From: Strigamia acuminata
Lineage: Eukaryota; Arthropoda; Chilopoda; Geophilomorpha; Linotaeniidae
Assembly: GCA_949358305.1 (NCBI GenBank)
Contig: OX442323.1
Coordinates: forward strand, 4,464,001 to 4,528,000
Direction of reading: 5' to 3'
Length of the DNA stretch: 64,000 bases
Notes under the pieces: model-generated
Told to the model about the DNA's origin: nothing
Seen by the model: only the letters and a program-made list of their open reading frames with translations
The model's database searches: none
Translations under genes and position numbers: made by a program
Shown here: positions 12,564 to 24,910 of the stretch, piece by piece
Layout of the letters: each line of letters starts with the position of its first letter
Position numbering within the stretch: position 1 is the first letter of the stretch

Positions 12564-12610
12564 CTTGCAGATCTGTTGCAATCTGAAGCTGCTCACGATC
12601 TGACCAACCC

Positions 12611-12618
12611 TTTATATA
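12611..12618 (-). promoter_or_regulatory. TATA box of the Gly-rich RR gene
   Basis: Minus-strand TATATAAA, followed about 32 bp downstream by a TTCAGATT initiator-like site near 12584, itself about 21 bp before the ATG. Confidence 0.75.
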
Positions 12619-12619
12619 G

Positions 12620-15600
12620 GAAAAAGAAGCACACTGGGCCGGCAGGGAGGCGTAATTACCTTCCTCCAAAACACCTCGCATGAGCATTCTCCCTTTGTTC
12701 TAGCAGATGGGAGAGAAAGTTTTCGGGTCGAATGGCTCGCGGGATGAGAATCTCTACCAATAGATGTGGGTGTGCTAATTTCGATCATGGCTACGCCTGG
12801 GCATGTCTGCACGCATTGCATGCTCTGATCATCTCGTTTTTTTCCCCTTTCCTTCTTCTTTTCCCTCTGGGAATTGTCTATGCAATTTACGACCAAGTCC
12901 TAAATGACTCACAATTGATGCTTATCATTCTCACGGGTGTTTTCCACTGACCTTTTACAAATAAATGATTTTTCAACTAGCAAATTTGCATAATACTTTC
13001 TCTCCTAATATGGCAGCTGGCATCAATTTCAAACAAAATGAAATGATGAGCTGCTGATCTAGTTTTCTTCGATCACTTATTATATCTCCGTAGTCAAGTG
13101 ATGGCTCAAATTGTTGCTTGATTAGGGATGAAACTTGGGTTGATAAATGGGTGAGACATGATGGGAATTTTTTTTATTTTTTTATTTTTTTTGTTGGAAT
13201 TTATGACTTATTAGGTTGTCATTAGGTATTAGGATCACCGATGGTGTGTCATAAGTGAACTATTTTAGGTTTTTAGCAACTGGGAGCGTCATTAGTTGTT
13301 TATTCGAGCGGTGTAGTTGTGAGTTGCGATTTTTTTCGTTGGAGTTTTGGAGTTGATTTTCGAAGTTGATATCTTTTCGTATCAGGGGAAATTGTTCACC
13401 ATAATTTACAAACTGCACCGATTTAGTGTTTTCCAGTTGTGGCCTCGCCTTCAGCTATCATGATGTGCAAACAGAATGACGTTCAGAATGCAAGCGAGAT
13501 AACAGTGAGATAAGTAACGAGCTAGGGTTGTTAGGCCTATATCGCCGTGTTTGTTTTGTTGCGGACTTACAATGGCGTGAATATGATAAATGAGTTGAAT
13601 GCTACAATATGTGCTCAAAATATTGAAATAAATGATCTTTGCAGCAGTGTGTGTACATTCCTTTAAGACTATAATGAGGAACATTAATTATCGGATTAAT
13701 TTTAATAGTGCATGTGCAGAATTTTTATTTCAGATTTTCAATTCCTTTTTTTTTGTTTTTTAATTATATGTGTTTTTTTTTTAATGAGAATTTCCAGTTG
13801 ATAGCATTATTAATTAAATCCTTAATTAGAATAAATTAAAAATATATTTCTACTTAAAAATCAAATTTTGTCGAATTTTAATTGAATTATTTATTCATTT
13901 TCATTTGAATTAACCTTTTTGAGGCCAAGTCACATCAGTGTTAGTATTTTCAGATGCTGGATTGAGATTACATTGTATAAAAGTGATATTTTAACAAGTC
14001 TGGAGCAAAAAGCTAACTATTATCAGTGTTTTTGGAGATTTGACAATAGTTGTGAAAAATGTTTCACTTCCTGAAAAGTAAGCGAAAAGAAATAAAGTGA
14101 ATTTCACACACTGATACACATAAGCAAAAGTATGATGAAACAGACCCAGTGACCAGGTCACAATCTAATCATAGGGAATGTCAGACAGAAAAGAAAGAAA
14201 AAATTGTTTTCTGGGCGGGAAATGAGAAAATTTCTCCATTTTTTTTTCTTTTCATACTTTTCCGTCAGATCAAACAACACTTTAATCTCATCATTTCATT
14301 TCTCATAAATTTTAAATCTACTTGAGTATCTTTGAAAATGATCTATTCTGGTTTGTCATTGCTGTTTATCGGCCATTTGCTTTTTTTTTATTTTTTATTT
14401 TTATTGTTTAAGGAAATGTTTGAAATTGGAGATATGTAAGCTGAGTTTATTCCCAGTTTAATCTCGAAATGCACAGAGCATAACCAGTGTGGAGGAAAAA
14501 AGTGGATGATATATTAAAAAGTTTATAATAGTGAAAAGGATTTTGTTGTTTTTTTGTTCAGGCTTGATGCGAGTTTAATGGTTTGTGCAAAATGGCTGAT
14601 ATTAAAAAAATTATTTTCAAATGTTGTAGTAAGTTTTTTTTTTTTTTTTTATTTGTTAATCCAACCACTTATGAGTGTGTTTCCTGGTGTCTCGAGTTTT
14701 GGGTTTTCCTCTTAATTTTTGTTTTTGTTGTCGTGTATCAATTGTAAATTATAAAGCTCTTTTCAGCAGAACAATCAGGTCAATCTGCATGTTGGCTTTT
14801 CACCCTTTGATTAGACGCACTTAATTTTCAATTCATGATTCAGTAAAAAATAAAGGATGCAAACTTGTGCTTGAAATGATAAGTGTATGTTTAATATCTA
14901 GAGCTTAATATTTATTTTTTTTTGTGTATATTAATTTTCCCAACTAAAAACCCAGATTTCATTTAAATGTTAAAAGACAATTAACAATTTCTGATGGTTG
15001 GCCTATATTTTTGATTTCAAAATTTATAAATTATTTTAAAATATTTTAATTTTATTAAAAAAAAAAAAATTAGAACTTTTTTGGATTTTTAAGAAATTTT
15101 GTTTTTAATTTTCTTGTTTAATTTTATGTTTTGATTTTTTTTTAAATAGTTTAATTTTGTAATGAATCGCATTTCCAATGATCTAAATGGACGCGTTTGA
15201 AAGACGCCGTGATACAGTATTCTCAGGGAGCCTGGTCGTTTTTCAAAATTCTAAAATTTTTTTTTATTACATTTTTAAATTTTTTAAATTTTTTTTTTAC
15301 ATTTTTAAATTTTTTATTACATTTTTTATTACATTTTTCAAATTTTTTATTACACTTTCTAATTTTTTAATTTTTTTTTTAAATTCTCATCCAGGTAGAA
15401 ATTAATTAACATGTTTTAATCCATTTGGATTAAAAAATGATAATAATAATACCTATTTGAGGATTTTTCACGATGTCACTTTTAAAATTGACTATTTCAT
15501 CATTTTATGTCATTTTATTATCATCCTCAACCCAAAAACTAAACAAAACAGAAAACATTGCATCACATTTACTGAATCATCCCATTGTCCCATGATGAAC

Positions 15601-17464
15601 CAGATTTCATTTCAACTGCTAACTCATAGTTACGCATATCCAAAGCTGCCATTCAAAATTAGACTGAGATTGATACCACCCTACAGTTACTGCACATAAT
15701 TGAAAATTATACAGCGCTCGAGTTCAAATTCCCAAAGAATTGCAAAACAAAATTCTCAAAAACGTTTACAAAACAAAATTCCAACAAACAAATCACAAAA
15801 CAAAATTCTGACAAACATTTGCAAACAATAAAAGATTAAAAACCCAAAATTTGAAACCATAAACAAAAATCATGACACAATTGGGTTGGGCTTATCCATG
15901 ACCCCATATGGCAATGTCCACTACTGAAAAATGTCCAGCAAAATTTAAAAACTTTAAAAATTATTATTTTTTTTTTTTCAAAATCAATTTTATCTAAGAA
16001 ATAAATATTCATGTTCCCCAGCATTTATGTAATTTGCTTTAAAACTCTCAAATAAATCTGTGAAAAGCATTTCCCAACATTTTACCCATCCAAAAATGGA
16101 TACTTAATTGATATAATTACAAAACAAGGAACAATCCTCGAGGCAACCATCAACCTGATGACACTAAATCACCATCCAACCTATATTTGACCTCTCACCT
16201 TCGATGGTGGTGATTTTTTTATTTTGTTTGCAGAACATTACCATTAAAAGCGATTTATCATCTCCATTTCTTTTTGAGTAATGAATGAACCAGGAAACGA
16301 ATGATTAATTAACGGTGGACGAAATATGGAGATGAGCGAGTTTCACTTTCGATCGTGTTGATTCTATGACACCTTTACGTGAGTGTTGGTTTGAACGTTC
16401 CTAAGTCGAATGTTAGAAAAATTAGCAAATAAAGACACTAAGGTATTATAATAAGAATCGGAGGGGGTTCAGCGGCGTTGAAACAAAAAACTGAATATAT
16501 TTACATGCTTTGATGGTCAAGAACGAGTTTGTTGTAACATTTTTGGGGTATACGTACGTAAAAACAGTGGATTTGGACAATTTGTGACCATTTCGCTTAC
16601 GGTTCCATTTCAATATCGCTAAAATCACTCGATCTCAAAATGTTTTCACAGTGTGTGATCTATTATTGAATCTTCGCTTTTAATTTTATTTTATGGCTGA
16701 AATTGTGCATAAAAGGGTCACACTCGCTTTGTTCTGCTTGGCCAGGCAACCATGTTTAGCCATAAACACCGTAATGGAAATCGTTTAATCTGGAAAAAAA
16801 TGAGTTTATGAGCACAATAAAGTTGTCAAAGTATATTGTTTACATTTACTATTTAAATTGGTGTTTTTTGATCATTATTAGTTTGGGAGCCACTGTGATC
16901 TAGTTTTTAGTTTCCTGTTTATATGCATTTCTTGTTGGTGTTATTTTTTACGGAGTACATTTTATCCTTTGGAGTGTGCTGCCATCTGGTGGCGAATTCA
17001 GTAAACTTTGAAGCGCCATAATTCGAAGTGATTTTATGGTTGCTTAATTTTGTGTGAATTACTTGCGGTTGGGGGTCATCATACTCGTTTGAAAGTCACT
17101 TTTGAATTTTTTTCGGTTCAAGAAATTATTAAGTTATCATTTCTTTTCTTCTCACTGTCACTTGGGTGTGACTAATTCGAGATTTAAATAAAAAAAATTC
17201 CTCCGCTAGCTTTTAATTTATTTTAAACGAATCTACTCTACGGTCAAGTTGCATTCTAGGTCGTCACGCATAAATTTAGAAAGTAAAATAAAAATAAACC
17301 AAACACACGACGCACAAAACGATTAATTTCAAATAGCACATTTATTAAATAAATAAAAATACACGAAATGTATTACAACACATTACATTCACACAAATAA
17401 ATACGGTATTTCCATTCGGCACTTGAGAAAAAAGGCGAAACGATAACGAAACAAACATTACATC
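12620..17464. other. 4.8 kb AT-rich intergenic gap
   Basis: No gene is supportable. 15236-15385 is a run of T-rich tracts that produces a spurious Phe-rich ORF. A minus-strand AATAAA at 17341-17346 probably serves the next gene. 16981-16995 carries GCCATCTGGTGGCG, which resembles an insulator-type site but is unproven. Confidence 0.5.
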
Positions 17465-19629
17465 TTAATATCCATCCTTATAATCATCATGTCCATACAT
17501 TTCCTTCTTATATCCACCATATCCACCCTTCTTTCCATATCCCTTTTTACTATACCCACCTCCATATCCACCCTTACTATATCCTTTCCCATATCCACCC
17601 ATCTCTTTCCCATATCCACCCTTACCATATCCACCTTTGCCATATCCACCCATATCCTTACCATATCCACCCATATCCTTACCATATCCACCCATATCCT
17701 TACCATATCCACCCATATCCTTACCATATCCACCCATATCCTTACCATATCCACCCATATCCTTGCCATATCCACCCATATCCTTACCATATCCACCCAT
17801 ATCCTTACCATATCCACCCATATCCTTACCATATCCACCTTTGCCATATCCACCCATATCCTTGCCATATCCACCCATATCCTTACCATATCCACCCATA
17901 TCCTTACCATATCCACCCATATCCTTGCCATATCCACCCATATCCTTGCCATATCCACCTTTGCCATATCCACCCATGTACTTTTCATATCCACTTTTGC
18001 CATATCCACCCTCGTCTTTGCCGTAGTCGTCTTCATATCCACCTTTGCCGTAGTCGTCGCCATATCCGTCTTTACCGTAGTCATCGCCGCCGTATCCTTT
18101 TTTATAATCATCCCCACCATATCCACTACCTTTGCCGTATCCATCGTCTTTGTATCCGCCTTTGCCGTATCCTTTATAGCCGTCATCGTAATCATTTTTG
18201 CCGTATCCTTTGCTGTCGTATCCGTACTCTTTGACTCCGTGCTTGTCCTTGACTGTCGCTCTGAATCCCTTCTTGTGGTCGGCTTCGTACTTGACGTATC
18301 TCATGTGTCCGTCGGGCTCTCGTACTGAGTACGAGCCGGTGACGTACCCTTTGGATTTCTTCTCGTCACGGGTTTGCATGAGCCCGTATTTTCCGTCTTT
18401 GATGTCGTATCCGAACTTGTAGGCGCCATAACCCTGAGAGAAAGGAAATTACGGTTCAAAAGCTGCGAGATGATTGCATGACGTAATTTGGAAAATGTCA
18501 GTGAACGAGTTAAGTCGAAGGAAAGGAAGAACGGTCACTATCTCAGTTATTTTAATTGGTACGAATAAGAGATATGGTCTAGTGGTGAAGGAGAATGAGA
18601 CCAGTGGCCTGTTTTCCCACAATAGAAGGCGTGGGAAGAGATGCGTAGTGGATGCACTTGATGCACACACAACAATATGCTTACGTCTTGCTCGTGATAA
18701 ATGGAACTTTCATCCTTGCCATAGTCGGCAACCACAGCCGAAATGATGGCTGCAAACAATGCTACCTAAAAATACAAATAAAATCAATTTTCGAAATTCG
18801 TTATAACGAATTTTTTGTTATAACAAATTTTTCGTTATAGCGAATTATTTGTTAAACGAATTTTTTGTTAAACGAATTTTTTGTTTTCGCGAATTTTTTG
18901 TTTTCGCGAATTTTTTGTGAAAGTGAATATTTGTTATCACGAATTTTCTTTACAACGAATTTTCTTTATAACGAATTTTCTTTGTAACGAATTTTCTTTA
19001 TAACGAGTTTTCTTTGTAACGAATTTTCTTTGTAACGAATTTTCTTTATAACGAATTTTCTTTGTAACAAATTTTCTTTATAACGAATTTTCTTTAACGA
19101 ATTTTTTTATAACGAATTTTCTTTATAACGAATTTTCTTTATAACGAATTTTTCATTACAACGAATTTTTCGTTAACAGCACCATGTTAAAAAATTTGAT
19201 CTGACGAACCGACTTCTCGCTTCGTTATAACGAATCTCTACTGTAAATTCGCGAAAACCGTTATGTGACCTTAAAGCCGAGCGTCTTTAACCTGCATAAA
19301 TCACCCTCGCTGTATTTTTTCCCTTATCTTTTGACTTGCCAAGTAATTATACCATTGCAAACTGGCTAAAAGAATGTGCTCAATTAACACTAGAGCTATG
19401 AGGTTAAAAATTTCACACAGTTTGGCTAAAACCACTTCTACACACAAACATTACAATTCCATGCATGGATGGATGCGCGAGTCAAATGCTTGCTTAATGG
19501 CAAGACCATAAGCAAAACATCGGAGTCTTTACCGACATATACAAACGTATATGTACGAAGCTGTGCAACTTCTGTTTCGATTCCTTTGGTACTTACCTTG
19601 ATAAACCCGAGAAGTGTTGTCTTCGTCAT
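17465..19629 (-). CDS. RR-domain cuticle protein with GYGKDMG heptad repeats
   Basis: Exons 19597-19629, 18685-18765 and 17465-18433, all phase 0; about 360 residues. Exon 1 encodes [11 protein letters not shown] and exon 2 [20 protein letters not shown], together forming the signal peptide and a short spacer ending YHEQD. Exon 3 begins [14 protein letters not shown], with an RR-2-like core ([30 protein letters not shown]). It is followed by Asp/Lys/Gly/Tyr-rich sequence and about 17 heptads GYGKDMG, ending in a Lys/Gly/Tyr tail. Secreted chitin-binding structural role inferred. Intron 1 (18766-19596) is filled with a degenerate TTCGTTATAACGAA array. The plus-strand PPISLPY and STHILTI ORFs are shadows. 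Confidence 0.92.
17640..17975 (-). repeat. 21-bp in-frame tandem repeat (GYGKDMG)
   Basis: About 16-17 nearly identical 21-bp units (plus-strand CCATATCCACCCATATCCTT), interrupted three times by the shorter GYGKG version. The homogeneity suggests recent expansion. Confidence 0.92.
18783..19242. repeat. Intronic AACGAATTTTCTTT satellite, apparently derived from a pogo-like MITE
   Basis: More than 20 units of 16-17 bp (AACGAATTTTCTTTATA and variants) in intron 1 of the heptad RR gene. The right edge reads TTCGTTATAACGAATCTCTA followed by CTGTA, the inverted form of the TACAGTAGAGATTCGTTATA termini typical of pogo/Tigger-type elements. The left edge has a weaker match (TTCGTTATAACGAA). Confidence 0.7.
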
Positions 19630-19669
19630 TGTGAAACACGTTTTGGTGTCTAACATTTTGTTTCGGGCC

Positions 19670-19677
19670 TATTTATA
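19670..19677 (-). promoter_or_regulatory. TATA box of the heptad RR gene
   Basis: Minus-strand TATAAATA about 41 bp upstream of the ATG at 19629. The leader is therefore very short. Confidence 0.7.
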
Positions 19678-22600
19678 CAAGCTTTGCTTGTCCAGTGAGT
19701 GCACTGCTGGTTTGGTCAGTTCCAAGCTGTTGGTTTCAGTTTTCATTTTTGCGCTTTTTCCCCCAATTAAAACACTGTTGGATGACCTGTTAATGAAAGA
19801 AAGTGGACACGGGTAGAGGGTGGGGCTCGAGATTGGTCAAGTATGCAAATGGAATAGGTCGTTTTCATCCTGCATTTTTCTGCGATGGATCTTTGGAATT
19901 TATGATTTATGAGGGGAACCGTTAGCTATTAAAAATGTATTAAGGAAATTACTAGGTGTCCGAGTTTCACGTTTTTTGCAAGAATGCGGCCTTGAGTTAA
20001 TAGGACTAGTTTTTTTTTTTCACTCGTGGTGTGGATGATATTTGAGCGGCGAATCGGCGCATTCGCTGCCGCCCGCGGTGGCTCTTCTCCCGCGTAAACT
20101 TGTCGCGTAGGGCGGGAGTCGAATAAATCAATTTTACACGTAATTCAATCGAAAAAAATTATTTATTTCGTCGGATGACTCGGATCGTCTTGTTTTAAGT
20201 AATTCTCTTCGCGTTACGTCATAAAATTTCCATTTGAATCGATTGTGAACTTGAGTACGGGTCATTTTACAAGTTCAATCACCGTAACCATTCACCACGT
20301 GACCTGTGCACGGCTTGCCGATAAACTTACGGCTAAACTCGCCATTTGGAAATGAATGACAGGCAAAATTACATTATCTCTTATAATTTTCCCTCTCTCA
20401 CTTAATCATACACAGCTATATCTTCTTCTCACAGTATGATGACCTTAAAATCGAAAATTATGCTAATGACTCATTCAAAACAACCGAAATCACGATTTTT
20501 CAATTTTACTCAACACTGAGCACCGCAGAAACAAAGAAATAAATTTTTGCGTCATCTAAGTCCATTTTTAGTGCTTTCTTGATGTTTATTTGTCCTGAAT
20601 TGTTAAGTAATTAAACCAGATAGGGGAAAGAAAATGCGGATTGCAACGCCCATCGGCACTTAAGTTGCACAGCTCCTAGAATTTCTTTTTCTTCTCAACA
20701 ACCGGGTCGTGATTCGGGCATAAATGTTTGAACCATTGAACAAACATATGTTTGTCAGCAGTATATGTACCCATCTAACCGGTTTTCTCTATATCTGCTC
20801 TTATCCAACATGATATTAGATGAGAAATGGAGTTTTCGTTCACGTGTGGGTGTGATTAAAGCTGCGCGAATGTTTATCGGGAGGGGAAACGTCCCTTGAA
20901 CTACTTTTTAGGCTTAATCAAGCGAAGGAGATTAATTTGGCCTGCAATGATTTACTAGATCAACAAAAGAATATATATTTATCTCGATTAAATAATTAAT
21001 GAATATTCTTTGTGTTTTGATGATAAAGTGTGAGAAATTTATGCATTTTTGTTTTATTATTATTATGTGTAAAATGGCGGAAAATTAGTTCACTCTGTGG
21101 CTTCCTGTGTATAAGAAGAGTTTTGCTTGAGTGATACAGAAAGCAAAAGATTTAGGATTTGGGATGGGTTTAATAACCTGCAAAGAAGTGTTCCTGTCCA
21201 CTGATTAAGTGGACAATAAGGATTAAAGTTAGAAAAAATAAATTAGTATTTTTTAATTACGTGATGGTATTAGGAAGTTTTGTAAAAAAAAAATTTGGAG
21301 GGGAAAAATGATTAATTATTATGGAATTTGTTGTGTTGGAAAAGAATATGTGTTAAATTATTGTTTATGGTGTTCATTTGTGTTAAAATAGGTCTATTAG
21401 TCTTATTTTTATGTTACAGCGTAGTTTATAGGCTGGCTTTCACTTTGTTGTTGATTATATGAGACATTAAACTTGTTTAATTACAGATTGAGATTGGTTG
21501 GACATAATGTAAAATCTAATTGAATTAAATCATCTGAAGAAGATAAAAAAAAATTTTTTTTAAGCAGAAAAATTTTTAGTTCATACTTTATTGAAAATAA
21601 AATTAAGGGCTTGGATTTATTGCTGCTTTCTCAGTATGCTATTATGATAATTAGGTTTTCTCACAGAAAACAATAGAGGTGGTAAGTTATCATAATTTTC
21701 TAATTTCATCACACAAAAGTTGCAACTTAAAATTGAAGATGGAGATTTAAATATTATATAATAGTATCAAAATAAATAAAAGGTATAAATTGAGGCTAAG
21801 ACAGGAAATTTAACCAATTACTTTAATGTTAATGTTTCCTGTGATATAGTTTCTATGTGAAAACATACACACAAGCTACTGCACTTTCCTTCATAATTGC
21901 AGAAAAATCCAAAAAATTTAAAATTAAAAAAATCCAAAAAATTAAAAATTAAAAAATCCAAAAAAATTAAAATTATTTTTACAGGTTTGATGGTTTATAA
22001 CATGTTTTCCTGACAGTTTCCAAACTTCCAGACTCCTAGTTACACCAATTTTTTAAAAAAAATCTATATCGCAAAACCCGTCGCTCGGATTTCGATGAAA
22101 AATCCAAAAAATTAAAAATTAAAAAAATCCAAAAAAATAAAAATTATTTTTACAGGTTTGAGGGTTTATAACATGGTTTCCTGACAGTTTCCAAACTTCC
22201 AGACACCTAGCTCCTGCGGTTTTTGAGCTACACCAATTTTAGCAAAAAAGCCGCTCGGATTTCGATGAAAATTCCAAAAAAATTAATAATTCAGATTTTA
22301 TTGCACCAAAACTGAGATAACCTCAATAAAACCTCAGAAAAATCCTCAATAATCATTATTATTACATTACAAGTGTGCAGTCAATAGATAACCATCAAAA
22401 CCAACTAGAAGAAAAATTTAAAATATCAATTGAAAATGAGGACAATAATTGTTATCTTTTGTGTGTCCTATGTGGGAAGCAGGATTGCCCTGTGGGTCTA
22501 AGTTAAATGAACACCTCTACACAAAGAACTCTAAGATGGCTCAAAACAAGGCCATCTCTTATTTATTGTTGTCTAAACACTAGAGGAAAAAAAAATTCAT

Positions 22601-22809
22601 TCAATCAATAAACAAAAACATTTCTAGACTCATCAAATCAGATGAAATAATCAAAAGAAAACAAAAAAAATTCCTTCTAATGAATTCTCACCTCTCCAAC
22701 AACTCCAACCTAAAGTTATTGTAATAAGGTTTGCCCAGGGGCCTCAGATGGTCACGTGTTCCCAAAGAAAAGATTCTTGGAGGATTCTTTAATAGTCTCT
22801 TCCTTCCAA
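19678..22809. other. Divergent intergenic region between minus- and plus-strand RR genes
   Basis: This 3.1 kb separates the minus-strand and plus-strand halves of the cuticle cluster and must hold both promoters. No ORF is credible. 20041-20110 is a small CpG-rich patch. 21903-22285 is a duplicated block, annotated separately. Confidence 0.5.
21903..22285 (+). repeat. Direct duplication, ~180-bp unit
   Basis: Two adjacent copies share AAAAATCCAAAAAATTAAAA, TTATTTTTACAGGTTTGA, CCTGACAGTTTCCAAACTTC and GCTCGGATTTCGATGAAAA in the same order. They are diverged by small indels. Confidence 0.8.
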
Positions 22810-22817
22810 TATATAAA
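22810..22817 (+). promoter_or_regulatory. TATA box of the collagen-like RR gene
   Basis: TATATAAA, with a plausible start about 30 bp downstream near 22840 (AGTCATCAC) and the ATG at 22871. Confidence 0.75.
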
Positions 22818-22870
22818 CGTGATCCATTCCCACGACGAGTCATCACTTCTTCCAACAGCCAACAACACAC

Positions 22871-23884
22871 ATGCAGGCAAGTCCAAGCTCCTTCTTCATC
22901 CAATTCTCCTTCAATTTATATTATTATATTATTATATATTATAATTAGGTCCAGATTTCATTATTCATCGGTGTTGTGGTATTGCTGGTGTCATCAGTCT
23001 CTTCTAACACTGTGAAAAGACAAACAAGATATGGTGTAGATGAAACAGAAGTGGATAATAACCTTGGAGGTGGATATGGACCAAGACCAACGGGTCCAGT
23101 TGGGCCAACAGGACCAGTTGGGCCAGTGGGACCAGGTGGAGATGGTGGTTACGGACCGGTTGGACCAACAGGCCCTGTAGGACCAGGTGGAGATGGTGGT
23201 TATGGACCGGTGGGACCAACAGGCCCTGTAGGACCAGGTGGAGATGGTGGTTACGGACCGGTGGGACCAACAGGCGGAGATGGTGGCCATGGGCACGGCG
23301 AACATGGCGAACATGGGCATGGTGAACACGGCGAACATCACCACGGGGTAAGAGTAATTTAATCGGACCAAATTCAACGATATAAAAACGTAAAGATTAA
23401 TTATCGAGACATTTATTAGCTTTATTCCCCTCCAAATTAAATTAAACACACGTTTTGGATGTGTTTTGAGTTGTTAAAATGGCGGCGTTTTGTTGTCTAG
23501 ATGCCGTACGACTTCGGCTACGACGTGCATGATGCCGCAACGGGGAACCAGCATTCCAGGAAAGAAACTTCGGATGATAACGGAGTGATCACTGGGTCGT
23601 ATCAGTTAGTGGAGCCCGATGGATCGCTACGAATTGTGGAATACACGGCCGATTGGAAGAATGGATTTCACGCTAAAGTTAAAAGGATTCCCAACTTCGC
23701 ACCGCCGCCACCGACACCGGCACCGAGTCAAGGAGGCGGTTACGTGCCGCCGGGACCGGGCGGATACGGGCCGGGCACTGGCGGTGGTTCGGGGGTAACA
23801 GAGGGTGGTCAAAGGCCCGGGTATGTTCCTATGGAGCCGGAGAATAATATTGATTATGGCGGTCAAACCGGGGCTAGATATTAG
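22871..23884 (+). CDS. RR-2 cuticle protein with collagen-like GPVGPTG segment
   Basis: Exons 22871-22876 (ATG CAG), 22955-23347 and 23501-23884, phase 0; about 260 residues. The first donor is CAG|GCAAGT, a GC-AG intron of 78 bp; the acceptor is TCCAG (an AG six bases earlier would add VQ). The signal peptide is MQISLFIGVVVLLVSSVSS. Exon 2 has NTVKRQTRYGVDETEVDNN, then Gly-X-Y-like triplets (GPTGPVGPVGPGGDGGYGPV, repeated), then a His/Gly stretch. Exon 3 opens MPYDFGYDVHDAATGNQHSR and is a clear RR-2 domain: ITGSYQLVEPDG, RIVEYTAD, NGFHAKV. The tail is Pro/Gly-rich. The ATG at exon 3 is internal, not the start. Secreted chitin-binding structural role inferred from the domain. Confidence 0.9.
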
Positions 23885-24847
23885 AAATATTTGTGTGTAG
23901 AAAGTGTAATTGTAAATAATTTGATACTTTTGATACGTAAGAAAGACAATAGTTGAAATATTAAGGAAATGTGTTGGAAATGAGGTTGATGACCTATATC
24001 TTGTGTAATCTAAGAAATTTAAGTTTTCATTTAATCATTTTTGTAATTTTTTTGTATTTTGTTTTATTATTTTTTCATTAAATAGATAAAATCGTAAAAA
24101 AAAATATCTATAATTCTATTGTCTCCAGACTCTCCACCAATTCAAGGCTGACATATTTATCACCATAACCTTGATGACCACAGTTGAATAATCAAATAAT
24201 AATAAATAAATTCTTTTATTGACAAAAATGTCAATTTTTTTTTTTAAAAACAAAATGAAAGTGTTTTGACCGCATATTTAAAATCCACTCAACCATAAAA
24301 TCAATTAAAAAAACAAAATAAATTTAATTTAATTTAATTTAATTCAATGGATTTGAAATTCAAATTTCAAATGTCAAATTGGTGGTTTCAGACTTTCAGT
24401 CTTTCAGACCTGAATAACTAATCCCTTCATTGTCCCTACACACAGCACACCCTGCACCCAGGTACTCAAGGTCACCTGCCCTACATTTCCCAACGTCCTT
24501 CCCTCTGGCTTGATACATCCGAATTATTCGACACACATCCATTAAATTAACAATTTCACTTCCCACCCACCCACAAAAAAACACCAACACAAACTATGTG
24601 AAAATTCTCGATACAATTTTCTTGCGAAAACACAAATTTCACTCTAAAAAACCTTCAAAACAAACCGATTGCAACCGAAACTATTCACCCAATAGGAAAA
24701 AAAAATTTTTTTTTTCTCATACAAATCTCGGTCAGTAAGCAGTGACAATTTAGAAAAATTTTTCCCCCCCTGTACTCCCATTTTCTCTAATTTCCAAATT
24801 GGCCTTCTATTTGAAGGCGTGTTATGGACTCACTTGACTGGGACAGT
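23885..24847. other. Intergenic; 3' end of the collagen-like gene and upstream of the next
   Basis: ATTAAA at 24078-24083 is a candidate poly(A) signal. Otherwise AT-rich with no supportable ORF. Confidence 0.5.
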
Positions 24848-24855
24848 ATATAAAG
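24848..24855 (+). promoter_or_regulatory. TATA box of the short RR gene
   Basis: TATATAAA about 63 bp before the ATG at 24911, with an initiator-like GATTAGTGG near 24875-24880. Confidence 0.75.
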
Positions 24856-24910
24856 GCCAATTGTCTCGATTAGTGGCATATTGTTTGTGGATAGTCTAGA
24901 GAACATTACA

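Noticed and set aside
15187-15405. ORF MDAFERRRDTVFSGSLVVFQ... followed by Phe-rich sequence
   Set aside because: Driven by poly-T tracts; no splice context or domain.
17489-18328. Plus-strand STHILTI and PPISLPY ORFs
   Set aside because: Antisense readings of the 21-bp GYGKDMG array.
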